From positions 2,108,001-2,172,000 of the forward strand of contig OZ244807.1 of NCBI GenBank assembly GCA_965220185.1: 64,000 nt of DNA. Reading direction: 5' to 3'. Both the position numbers and the translations under genes were made by a program. This document shows positions 15,222-22,260 of this stretch, one piece after another. The notes under the pieces were generated by a model. The model was not told where the DNA came from. It did not search any database and was given only the letters and a program-made list of their open reading frames with translations. How positions within the stretch are numbered: the stretch's first letter is position 1; each line of letters opens with the position of its first letter. Source of the stretch: Azotimanducus sp965220185 (GTDB lineage Bacteria > Pseudomonadota > Gammaproteobacteria > Pseudomonadales > Azotimanducaceae).

Positions 15222-15995
15222 TTACCTGCTGCCCTGCCCGTCATCGACAAGAATCACCGCGCCAGTCACCGCCTCGGACGCAGGCGACACAAGATAGAGC
15301 AGCGTAGAATCGAGCTGTGCCGGTTGACCTAGACGACCGCGCGGCGTGCGCGGACCGATTTGTCCGACGCGCGCCTGCATACCGTCCATCATCTCCGATT
15401 CAAAGGCGCCCGGCGCGATGCAATTGACGTTGATATGAAAGCGTGACCATTCGATTGACAAGGCTTGCGTCATGCGCACCATCGCAGCCTTGGTGACCGA
15501 ATAGAGCGCCGCGCCATTGCCGTCGTAGCTAAACGCGCTGGTGCTCGCGATGTTGACCATGCGGCCGGGCAGCTTCGCCGCCATCAGGCGCCGCGCGACT
15601 TCACAGGAAAGGATGTAGGGCGCACGCAGATTCGTGCCAAGGACGAGGTCAATAAGCTCGGTGGACATCCGCGTCGCGCGCTCGGCATCAGGAATCCCCG
15701 CATTGTTCACAAGTATCGAAATTGGACCCCAGGTGCGCTCGATTTCCTCTACAACCGCCATAAGATTGTCATCGTCATTGACATCAAGCGTCAGTGGCAG
15801 CGCCGTGCCACCTCGCGAGCGAATGTCCTCGGCGAGCTCATCAAGCCGCTCGGCACGCCTGCCTGTCAAAGCAACCTTGGCGCCGCACTTCGCAAGCACT
15901 TGCGCAAAGCGCCAGCCAAGCCCTGAAGTCGTGCCGGTGACGAGCGCTGTCCGACCGGAAAGATCGTTGCAAGCATGCGGCAAAGAGAAATCCAT
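15222..15995 (-). CDS. SDR family NAD(P)-dependent oxidoreductase
   Basis: A 257-residue classical short-chain dehydrogenase. The cofactor motif T-G-T-T-S-G-L-G spans residues 20-27, N-N-A-G is at 97-100, the catalytic serine lies in I-A-S-T-S (149-153) and Tyr165/Lys169 form Y-S-V-T-K. The C-terminal I-A-P-G-A-F-E-S-E-M and V-T-G-A-V-I-L-V-D-D-G segments are standard. I start at M-D-F-S-L (15995); the open frame extends about 100 bp further but without family resemblance. Such enzymes reduce or oxidise carbonyl/hydroxyl groups, for example 3-hydroxyacyl-CoA; the substrate cannot be given. It points toward the poly-C gene and ends about 70 bp from it. Confidence 0.92.
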   Translation of the reverse strand: MDFSLPHACNDLSGRTALVTGTTSGLGWRFAQVLAKCGAKVALTGRRAERLDELAEDIRSRGGTALPLTLDVNDDDNLMAVVEEIERTWGPISILVNNAGIPDAERATRMSTELIDLVLGTNLRAPYILSCEVARRLMAAKLPGRMVNIASTSAFSYDGNGAALYSVTKAAMVRMTQALSIEWSRFHINVNCIAPGAFESEMMDGMQARVGQIGPRTPRGRLGQPAQLDSTLLYLVSPASEAVTGAVILVDDGQGSR

Positions 15996-16128
15996 GAAAG
16001 CTCGCGCGGCTGTGGGAGAACGGCGCATTGTGCAATAGTTTATGCATGGATTGTGGCTGCTGCTGTCTCTTCCGTCATTCGACAAACCCAACAAACAAGC
16101 AATGCTCGTATAATCACAGCGTTGGTTA

Positions 16129-16371
16129 GTGAGACTTCGTTACGTGAGCTTTCGGGTAGATACCGCCGCCGTGATGCACGATTTGAAATCCGCCGGTATT
16201 GAAGAACGTGCTGCGGAAGCCATTGTGCGCGCAATTTCAGAAGCAGATTCCGACCTCGCCACGAAGTCGGATATCGCTATCTTGCGCAGTGAATTGCTGA
16301 CGCGAATCATTGCGGCTCAGGTTGCGACGGCGCTGCTCTTATTCGCGGCGCTTCGATTCCTTCCAAGTTAA
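16129..16371 (+). CDS. short DUF1640/CCDC90-like protein with C-terminal membrane helix
   Basis: An 80-residue protein with a helical N-terminal part (F-R-V-D-T-A-A-V-M-H-D-L-K-S-A-G-I-E-E-R-A-A-E-A-I), a second helix containing D-L-A-T-K-S-D-I-A-I-L-R-S-E-L, and a terminal transmembrane helix (A-A-Q-V-A-T-A-L-L-L-F-A-A-L-R-F-L). This layout matches bacterial DUF1640 proteins, which are usually longer because of a coiled coil between these parts, so this looks like a shortened version. The start is a GTG at 16129 or another GTG at 16144. Function of the family in bacteria is unknown. Repeat copy 2 begins 31 bp after its stop. Confidence 0.6.
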   Translation: MRLRYVSFRVDTAAVMHDLKSAGIEERAAEAIVRAISEADSDLATKSDIAILRSELLTRIIAAQVATALLLFAALRFLPS

Positions 16372-16402
16372 GAAGTAGGAGCCTCGCTAGTGTGAACACG
16401 CC

Positions 16403-16584
16403 CTAGGAGCCTGCGCCGTAGGAATTCAGGGCTGCAAATCCGCTTCCGCTCGCCCGTTTGAACATTTGACCTTGTTCGATTCGATTTCGTCAAATATAGC
16501 CCGACATTGTCCTCAATCGACCTTCCAAACGGGCGGCGGAATCGAATTTTCGCTATCGTGACTTTCTACGGCGCAGGCTCCTAG
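16403..16584. mobile_element. MITE-like repeat, copy 2 (182 bp)
   Basis: Second copy of the repeat, bounded by CTAG at 16403-16406 and 16581-16584. Its termini are a perfect 19-bp inverted repeat, CTAGGAGCCTGCGCCGTAG and the complement; the C in GAGCC differs from the T of copy 3 and is changed at both ends together. The inner pair is CCCGTTTG / CAAACGGG. The right CTAG provides the stop codon of the HEPN-like gene. It lies between two converging gene ends. Confidence 0.85.
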
Positions 16585-17273
16585 ACCTTCTCGACATGTG
16601 GGTACGCCACCGGCCCCCAATCCTGATCCGGGTGGTCGATGAGCACCGAAATAATCGCTGGCACCAAGTCCGACATGATCGCTGCGCCGTGCAGCACCTG
16701 CAGGCGGTTGACAGCCCCGCTCCAAGTGGCGCCGCCGTGCAGCACTTGGTTTCTCAGGGTGTAGAGGCGGTCGAACAGGATGGTGAGCACGTCAAGGGTG
16801 CGATGTTCGGCGAGCGCCCGTGAGGCTTTTCGCCGTGCGCCCGCCATCTTGCGCGTCCACTTCGAACGCTCAAGGCCAAGCCGGTAGGCATCCCAGAAGG
16901 GCTGAAACACGAATTGATTGCTGAGCATGCCATGAATCTCATCTGAATAATTGGTCCATACCAAGTGATAGATGACTTGACTCGCGTCAAGGTCAACGAC
17001 CTGCCCTAAGAAGCGTGTGTAGGATGTCCGCGCATCGGATGACTGGCTCTGATCGGACACGATGCCGTAAGCCGCATTGAAGGCGATCCACAGGAAGATG
17101 AAGCGATCATCCGGATACTCTGCGAAATCCTCGCTGCGCCTCAGCCAGCTCAATGCCCGACTGACGCGCAGTTCATTGTCGGGGATGGTGTCGAAATCCT
17201 GCGCCCTGTGGCGAAAGTGAGCCTCAAGCTGCTGGTGTCGAAGATGCTTGAACATCACATTGGATGAAGTCAC
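16581..17273 (-). CDS. HEPN-like domain protein
   Basis: A 230-residue all-helical protein. Residues 174-179 read R-N-Q-V-L-H, which fits the R-x4-6-H motif of HEPN ribonucleases, and the preceding F-D-R-L-Y-T-L and following G-G-A-T-W are typical of the Apea-like HEPN group. An earlier segment R-F-I-F-L-W-I-A-F-N-A-A-Y-G is also characteristic. Such proteins act as RNases in toxin-antitoxin or defence systems, or as non-catalytic partners; no nucleotidyltransferase partner gene is adjacent. The TAG stop is part of the terminal CTAG of repeat copy 2. Its start lies 126 bp from the divergent bolA gene, with a tandem repeat between them. Confidence 0.7.
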   Translation of the reverse strand: MTSSNVMFKHLRHQQLEAHFRHRAQDFDTIPDNELRVSRALSWLRRSEDFAEYPDDRFIFLWIAFNAAYGIVSDQSQSSDARTSYTRFLGQVVDLDASQVIYHLVWTNYSDEIHGMLSNQFVFQPFWDAYRLGLERSKWTRKMAGARRKASRALAEHRTLDVLTILFDRLYTLRNQVLHGGATWSGAVNRLQVLHGAAIMSDLVPAIISVLIDHPDQDWGPVAYPHVEKV

Positions 17274-17324
17274 TTGGGTGAATGCTCAATATCGCGAAAA
17301 ATCGTGCGTCTTGCAACTGCATGG

Positions 17325-17388
17325 CTGCGCCTGAAGGTGGCTGCGCCTGAAGGTGGCTGCGCCTGAAGGTGGCTGCGCCTGAAGGTGT
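17325..17388. repeat. tandem repeat, 4 x 16 bp, in the bolA upstream region
   Basis: Four head-to-tail copies of CTGCGCCTGAAGGTGG (17325-17340, 17341-17356, 17357-17372, 17373-17388); the last copy differs only in its final base. The array ends 11 bp before the bolA ATG and fills half of the divergent region shared with the HEPN-like gene. Confidence 0.95.
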
Positions 17389-17399
17389 ACCATTTCCTC

Positions 17400-17708
17400 A
17401 TGAACACCCAGGAACGAATCGAGCGCCACCTTGAGCGCGAATTCACGCCCTCGCATCTTGATGTCGAGGACGAGAGCGCGGGGCACAGGGGCGGCGCGGG
17501 CGCGGAATCACATTTTCGGGTCGTGCTTGTCAGCGACGCCTTTGAGGAATTGCCGCTGATCAAGCGGCACCGGGCGGTGAACGCATGTCTTGCGGATGAG
17601 CTCGCCGCTGGCGTGCATGCGCTCGCCTTGCACACTTACACTCAGCAAGAGTGGCAAGATCGCGCGGCAAGCGCAAGGCCATCGCCCGCCTGCGCCGGAA
17701 AATCATAG
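17400..17708 (+). CDS. bolA: BolA family protein
   Basis: A 102-residue BolA-fold protein. Members bind monothiol glutaredoxins with a shared [2Fe-2S] cluster or act in stress and morphology control. The start T-Q-E-R-I-E-R-H-L, central D-E-S-A-G-H…E-S-H-F-R-V-V-L-V-S-D-A-F and the helix I-K-R-H-R-A-V-N-A-C-L-A-D-E-L are in the expected order, as is the final A-L-H-T-Y-T-Q-Q-E-W. The family's C-terminal histidine position is present (L-H-T). ATG at 17400 is chosen; a GTG 15 bp upstream inside the last tandem repeat unit is possible. The 16-bp tandem array immediately upstream could influence transcription or translation. trhO follows after 12 bp, so the two probably form an operon. Confidence 0.92.
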   Translation: MNTQERIERHLEREFTPSHLDVEDESAGHRGGAGAESHFRVVLVSDAFEELPLIKRHRAVNACLADELAAGVHALALHTYTQQEWQDRAASARPSPACAGKS

Positions 17709-17720
17709 CGATCGACCTCC

Positions 17721-18509
17721 ATGCGCATCGAAGTCGACAGCGGATACATGCTCACACCGCTCGCCAAACCTGAGTGTGTTCGCGACACATTCGCCGATCA
17801 GTTGCGCGGGCACGAGGTCAAAGGGACGCTGATTGTCGCGCCAGAGGGACTGAACTGGTCGTTGAGCGGGCTGCCGCCGGCGCTTGCGCACTTCGCGGCA
17901 ATCTTGCACGGCATGAACCTGCCGGGCACGGTGCGCAGCACGCGCACCGAAGCCTCCTCCCAGCCGTTCGCCAAGCTGAAACTCCGCGTCCGCGACGAGC
18001 TGGTGACCAGCGGCGTGGAACTGGCTCGCCTGCCTGCCGAACACGGCACGCATCTCGCACCAGAGGACTTCAACGAACTCATCGAACGGCCGGAAACCCG
18101 GCTCATCGACGTTCGCAACCGGTACGAAATCGAGATTGGCACCTTCCCTAGCGCGGAAAGCCCGGAAACAGAAAATTTCACAGAATTTCAAAGCTTTGTC
18201 GAAGGAACGGCCGAAGATGCCGACAAGTCGACGCCGATTGCGCTGTGCTGCACCGGCGGCATCCGCTGCGAACGGGCATCGCAGCTTCTTTTGCGCCGCG
18301 GCTTCAAAGAGGTCTACCAGCTCGATGGCGGCATCCTGGCCTACTTGCAGCGCATACCTTTGAAGCGCCAGAAATTCACTGGCGAGTGCTTTGTGTTTGA
18401 CGGTCGCGTGAGCCTCACGCGAGATCTCGCGCCAGGAAGCTACGACCTCAACGGGGCTGGGATTGTGCGCGCAACACCGGCGCTAGCACCTGCCAAACCA
18501 ACTCCATGA
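17721..18509 (+). CDS. trhO: tRNA uridine 5-hydroxylase, rhodanese family
   Basis: A 262-residue TrhO/YceA protein, the oxygen-dependent enzyme that makes 5-hydroxyuridine at tRNA position 34. The N-terminal acylphosphatase-like domain has V-K-G-T-L-I-V-A-P-E-G-L-N, and the rhodanese domain contains D-V-R-N-R-Y-E-I-E-I-G-T-F and the catalytic loop Cys177 in C-C-T-G-G-I-R-C-E-R-A-S, followed by V-Y-Q-L-D-G-G-I-L-A-Y-L. The C-terminal F-D-G-R-V-S-L matches; the cysteine-rich tail found in some homologs is absent. An in-frame stop just upstream fixes the ATG at 17721. The last 62 bp overlap the convergent tesA gene. Confidence 0.93.
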   Translation: MRIEVDSGYMLTPLAKPECVRDTFADQLRGHEVKGTLIVAPEGLNWSLSGLPPALAHFAAILHGMNLPGTVRSTRTEASSQPFAKLKLRVRDELVTSGVELARLPAEHGTHLAPEDFNELIERPETRLIDVRNRYEIEIGTFPSAESPETENFTEFQSFVEGTAEDADKSTPIALCCTGGIRCERASQLLLRRGFKEVYQLDGGILAYLQRIPLKRQKFTGECFVFDGRVSLTRDLAPGSYDLNGAGIVRATPALAPAKPTP

Positions 18510-19095
18510 TCAGCGGCTGCGCCGCCTCGTTCGGATGAATCCCATCGGACTGCATCAGGGACTCATCGGTCGCGATGCCCTCGAGCAGGAACGGCACCCG
18601 CAGGCTCGCCGTCATTTCCGCGACATCGACAAACACCTGCTCAAAATCCCGTGCATAGCGCGGTCCGTAATTGGGCGGCACCTTCATGCCCGCGATCACC
18701 ACGCGCGCCCCGCCCTCTTGCGCATGGCGGGTCATCGCCAGCAGGTTCTCACGCATGGCATCCACAGGAAACCCACGCAGGGCATCGTTGCCGCCGAGCT
18801 CAAGTACGAGAACATCTGGCTGATGGCGCTCAAACGCCATCGCGAAGCGCGCACGGCCGCCGGTCGTGGTCTCGCCTGAGACGCTTTCATTGGCGACCTG
18901 ATAGGATAGTCCCTGCGCCGCGATTCGCTCTTCGAGCAGCCGCGCCCAGCCTGTTCGCATATCCGCCAAGCCGTGGCCTGCACTCAAGCTATCGCCGAAT
19001 ACGAGGATGGTGCCGGCCACAAGCGCGGGCGGAGACACGACCAGGAAGAGCGCGCACATGGACGCCGCCAGGAGACCTTTCGTCAGATAGATCAT
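18448..19095 (-). CDS. tesA: SGNH arylesterase / thioesterase TesA
   Basis: A 215-residue periplasmic multifunctional esterase (thioesterase I / lysophospholipase L1). A signal peptide covers about residues 1-27. Block I is F-G-D-S-L-S-A-G-H-G with nucleophile Ser36; block III is G-G-N-D-A-L-R-G; block V is D-G-I-H-P-N, giving the catalytic Asp/His. The start M-I-Y-L-T-K-G at 19095 overlaps the ATG of the divergent ybbA by two bases (CATG); a longer start would intrude further. The divergent tesA / ybbA-ybbP arrangement is as in Escherichia coli, but there the genes are separated. The 3' end overlaps trhO by 62 bp. Confidence 0.94.
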   Translation of the reverse strand: MIYLTKGLLAASMCALFLVVSPPALVAGTILVFGDSLSAGHGLADMRTGWARLLEERIAAQGLSYQVANESVSGETTTGGRARFAMAFERHQPDVLVLELGGNDALRGFPVDAMRENLLAMTRHAQEGGARVVIAGMKVPPNYGPRYARDFEQVFVDVAEMTASLRVPFLLEGIATDESLMQSDGIHPNEAAQPLIMELVWQVLAPVLRAQSQPR

Positions 19096-19765
19096 GACCG
19101 ATACATTCATTGCCGCAGAAAACATCAGTAAGAAGGTGCAGGTTGCTTCTGGCGAACTTACCATACTTGACGACTTGAGCATCGATATAGCGAAAGGATC
19201 GAGCGCCGCGATTGTTGGTCAATCGGGTTCCGGCAAGACGACGCTGCTCAGCATCCTCGCCGGCCTCGACACGGTGACATCCGGCAAGGTGTGGTTCGCC
19301 GATACCGACTTGTCCGTGCTCGACGAAGACGGGCGCGCTAGCTTTCGCAAGGCATACGTCGGCTTTGTGTTTCAGACGTTCCAACTGCTGCCCCGCTTGA
19401 GCGCGCTCGAAAACGTCATCCTGCCAGCCGAACTGCGCGGCGATGACGATGCCGAAGCGCGCGCCGCCGAATGCCTGAAGCGCGTCGGGCTTGGCGAGCG
19501 CATGAACCACTATCCCGCCAAGCTCTCAGGCGGCGAACAGCAGCGCGTCGCACTCGCGCGCGCTTTCGTCACCAACCCCAAGGTGCTGTTCGCCGATGAA
19601 CCCACCGGCAATCTTGATACCCGCACCGGCCAGACCATCATCGATCTCATGTTCGAATTGCACGGGGATTTTGCAACAACCTTGGTGCTCGTGACGCATG
19701 ATACGAACCTTGCGGCCTGCTGCGACCGCACGCATGAGCTTGAGCTTGGCCGCATCGTGTCATGA
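19094..19765 (+). CDS. ybbA: ABC transporter ATP-binding protein YbbA
   Basis: A 223-residue LolD/MacB-type ATPase. Walker A G-Q-S-G-S-G-K-T-T (42-50), Q-loop V-F-Q-T-F-Q-L-L, signature L-S-G-G-E-Q-Q-R-V-A-L-A-R and Walker B V-L-F-A-D-E-P-T-G-N-L-D are intact. Together with the downstream FtsX-like permease it forms a mechanotransmission-type ABC complex whose substrate in E. coli is not settled. Its ATG shares two bases with the tesA start codon on the other strand, and its stop overlaps the ybbP ATG (ATGA). Confidence 0.95.
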   Translation: MTDTFIAAENISKKVQVASGELTILDDLSIDIAKGSSAAIVGQSGSGKTTLLSILAGLDTVTSGKVWFADTDLSVLDEDGRASFRKAYVGFVFQTFQLLPRLSALENVILPAELRGDDDAEARAAECLKRVGLGERMNHYPAKLSGGEQQRVALARAFVTNPKVLFADEPTGNLDTRTGQTIIDLMFELHGDFATTLVLVTHDTNLAACCDRTHELELGRIVS

Positions 19766-22260
19766 GATTTCGCGTTGCCTTGAAGCTGTTCGCAAGCGAC
19801 CTGAAGGCCGGCGAGCTGAACCTGCTGGCGCTCGCGCTGATCGTCGCCGTCGGCACCGTGACGATCACCGGTCTTTTTTCCGATCAGATTCGGCGAGCGA
19901 TCCTCTATGAATCAAATAGCTTCCTCGCCGCCGACCGGGTGATCTCCGGCGCGACAACAGCGCCTCGCGAATACATCGATGCCGCGCACGCGCTCGAGAT
20001 CGACACGGCTGAGCTGCTAGGCTTCGTCTCGATGATCTACTTCGAGGCGAGCAATCAGCTTGCTTCGGTCAAGGCGGTCAGCCCGGGCTATCCACTGCGC
20101 GGCGAGATGCGCATCGACGATGCAAGCGGATTGCGCGTTCTCGCCTCCGGTCAAGGCCATCCGCAAGCTGGCGAAGCCTGGGTTGACCGCCTCTTGAAAG
20201 CTCGCCTCGGCCTCGAACTTGGCGACACCATTGAAGTCGGCGTCAAGGCGCTTGAAGTGACCGGCATTATTCTCTCTGAGCCTGATCCGTCCTCCGGCTT
20301 CATGGACTTTGCGCCGCGCCTGACGATGAACTGGGCGGATATCGAAGCCACGCAGGTGGTCGCGCCGGGCAGCCAGCTAAGCTATCGACTGCTTCTGCGC
20401 GGGGATGAAGGCAAGCTCGAAGCGCTTCGCAGCGGCTTGTCAGAAGACATGCAGGGGCGGTTTCGCTGGCGCGATGTGCGCGATTCAGGCGCGCGACTCG
20501 GACGCGTCATTGACCGGGCGCAGAGCTTCATCATGCTCGGCGGCCTGCTTGCCGTGGCGCTCGGCGGCGTCGCCATCTCGCTTTGCGCCGGCCGCTATGC
20601 GTGGCGGCGCGCGCCGCAGGTCGCCATCTTGAAGACGCTCGGCGCACGGCCGCATGAACTCTACTCGGCATACGCGGCGCAGTTCCTCTTGATCGCGCTT
20701 GTTGCCGTGCTGTTCGGCTGGCTGCTCGGTTTCGCCGGTCATGCCTTGCTCACCACGCTGCTCGGCGATGCCATCCCTGTGCATCTGCCCGCACCTTCGT
20801 TCATGCCACTCGTGGTCGGCGCGCTCACCGGCATCCTATGCCTGATCGCCTTTGCCCTGCCCTCCATCATGGCGCTCGTCGGCGTCTCTCCCATGGCGGT
20901 GATTCGCGAAGACCTCGCCAAGACCGCAAGCGCGAGACGCCTCACGCTCGCCGCTGGCGGCCTGACCCTGATCGCCATGCTGATCTGGTACACCAAGAGC
21001 ATCGTCATGACCGGCCTTGCGCTTGCCGGCACCTTCGTGACGATTGCCGTGTTCGGGCTGCTCGCTGTGCTCTTGCTCAAGACCGGTCGGCAAGTTGGCA
21101 AACGGGCAGGCGGCGCGCTTCGCCTTGCGCTATCAAGCCTGTCGCGCCATCCGCTGCTGAATGCGACCCACATCGGCGTCTTTGCCATGCCGATCTGCGT
21201 GCTGTTCATCCTGCTGCTGCTGCAAGGCGAAGTGCTGCGCGAATGGCGGAATATGCTGCCACGCGATGCGCCGAATCATTTTGTGCTCAACATCACGGCA
21301 ACCCAGGTTGACGATGTCAAGCGCATGCTCGATGACAGCGCGGGCTATCAAGGCATTGTCTTTCCTATGGCACGCGGCAGAATAACGGCGGTTAATGGCG
21401 CGGAGGTGAGTGAACGTCCACAAGAGGATGCCAGAAGTCGCGATGGCCCGCCGCGACATCTTGGCAGCGTGCGCAATTTCTCTGCGAGCCAGCACCTGCC
21501 TGCAGGCAATGAACTCGTGGCTGGCAGCTGGTGGGAAGAAGTCGATCAAATCGAAGCCTCGCTTGACGAAGAATTCGCGCGCTGGAACGGGCTTGACATC
21601 GGCGATGTCCTGACAATCGATTTCGAAGGCCGCGAGATTCGCCCGACCATATCGAACTTGCGCAAAGTGGACTGGGACAGCTTTCAGCCAAACTTCTATC
21701 TACTCGTGACGCCTGAAGCGCTGAAAGACGCGCCGAGCACCTACATGGCGAGCTTTCATGTCCCGGCGGACGACCCGCAGTTTGTCAACCGGTTACTGGA
21801 ACGCTTCCCCACTTTGTCGGTGTTTTCCGTCGATCAGCTCATCGTTCGCTTCCGCGACATCCTCGACAAGCTCTCCAACGCGATGGAACTGCTCGTGACG
21901 CTGGTGCTCGCCTCCGCCGCCCTCGTGATGCTGGCAAGCATCGCCACGAGCCGCGAAGTGCGCATGAGGGAATATGGACTCTTGCGCACCCTTGGCGGCT
22001 CAAGCCGCCTGGTTCGCAGCAGCCTGCTGCTTGAGTTCGCAGGACTTGGCCTGTTCGCCGGACTCGCCGCCGCCATCGCAACAGAAGCCACGCTGTTCGC
22101 CTTGCAGACCTATCTGTTCGAGATGCCGCACCAATGGCATTCCCTGCTTTTTGTCTATTCGCCGCTGCTCGGCCTTGTACTGGTTGCCTTGCTCGGCGTG
22201 CTCGGCACCAAGCGCATGATGAACGTCACGCCGGTGGCGATTTTGCGAGAGGCTCGATGA
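19762..22260 (+). CDS. ybbP: FtsX-like ABC permease YbbP
   Basis: An 832-residue inner-membrane permease with two FtsX cores. The first transmembrane helix (about 20-40) is followed by a large periplasmic domain, a helix bundle around residues 255-500, a second periplasmic domain and a final four-helix bundle around 705-825. R-E-V-R-M-R-E-Y-G-L-L-R-T-L-G and the end R-M-M-N-V-T-P-V-A-I-L-R are typical coupling-helix regions. It overlaps ybbA by 4 bp and the next gene by 4 bp (ATGATG/TGA), so ybbA, ybbP and the TonB receptor probably share one transcript. Confidence 0.93.
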   Translation: MRFRVALKLFASDLKAGELNLLALALIVAVGTVTITGLFSDQIRRAILYESNSFLAADRVISGATTAPREYIDAAHALEIDTAELLGFVSMIYFEASNQLASVKAVSPGYPLRGEMRIDDASGLRVLASGQGHPQAGEAWVDRLLKARLGLELGDTIEVGVKALEVTGIILSEPDPSSGFMDFAPRLTMNWADIEATQVVAPGSQLSYRLLLRGDEGKLEALRSGLSEDMQGRFRWRDVRDSGARLGRVIDRAQSFIMLGGLLAVALGGVAISLCAGRYAWRRAPQVAILKTLGARPHELYSAYAAQFLLIALVAVLFGWLLGFAGHALLTTLLGDAIPVHLPAPSFMPLVVGALTGILCLIAFALPSIMALVGVSPMAVIREDLAKTASARRLTLAAGGLTLIAMLIWYTKSIVMTGLALAGTFVTIAVFGLLAVLLLKTGRQVGKRAGGALRLALSSLSRHPLLNATHIGVFAMPICVLFILLLLQGEVLREWRNMLPRDAPNHFVLNITATQVDDVKRMLDDSAGYQGIVFPMARGRITAVNGAEVSERPQEDARSRDGPPRHLGSVRNFSASQHLPAGNELVAGSWWEEVDQIEASLDEEFARWNGLDIGDVLTIDFEGREIRPTISNLRKVDWDSFQPNFYLLVTPEALKDAPSTYMASFHVPADDPQFVNRLLERFPTLSVFSVDQLIVRFRDILDKLSNAMELLVTLVLASAALVMLASIATSREVRMREYGLLRTLGGSSRLVRSSLLLEFAGLGLFAGLAAAIATEATLFALQTYLFEMPHQWHSLLFVYSPLLGLVLVALLGVLGTKRMMNVTPVAILREAR

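Noticed and set aside
17270..17635. A minus-strand frame opposite bolA with repeated A-Q-P-P-S-G-A-A-T-F-R-R units
   Set aside because: The repetition is the 16-bp tandem array read in antisense; bolA on the plus strand is clearly the gene.
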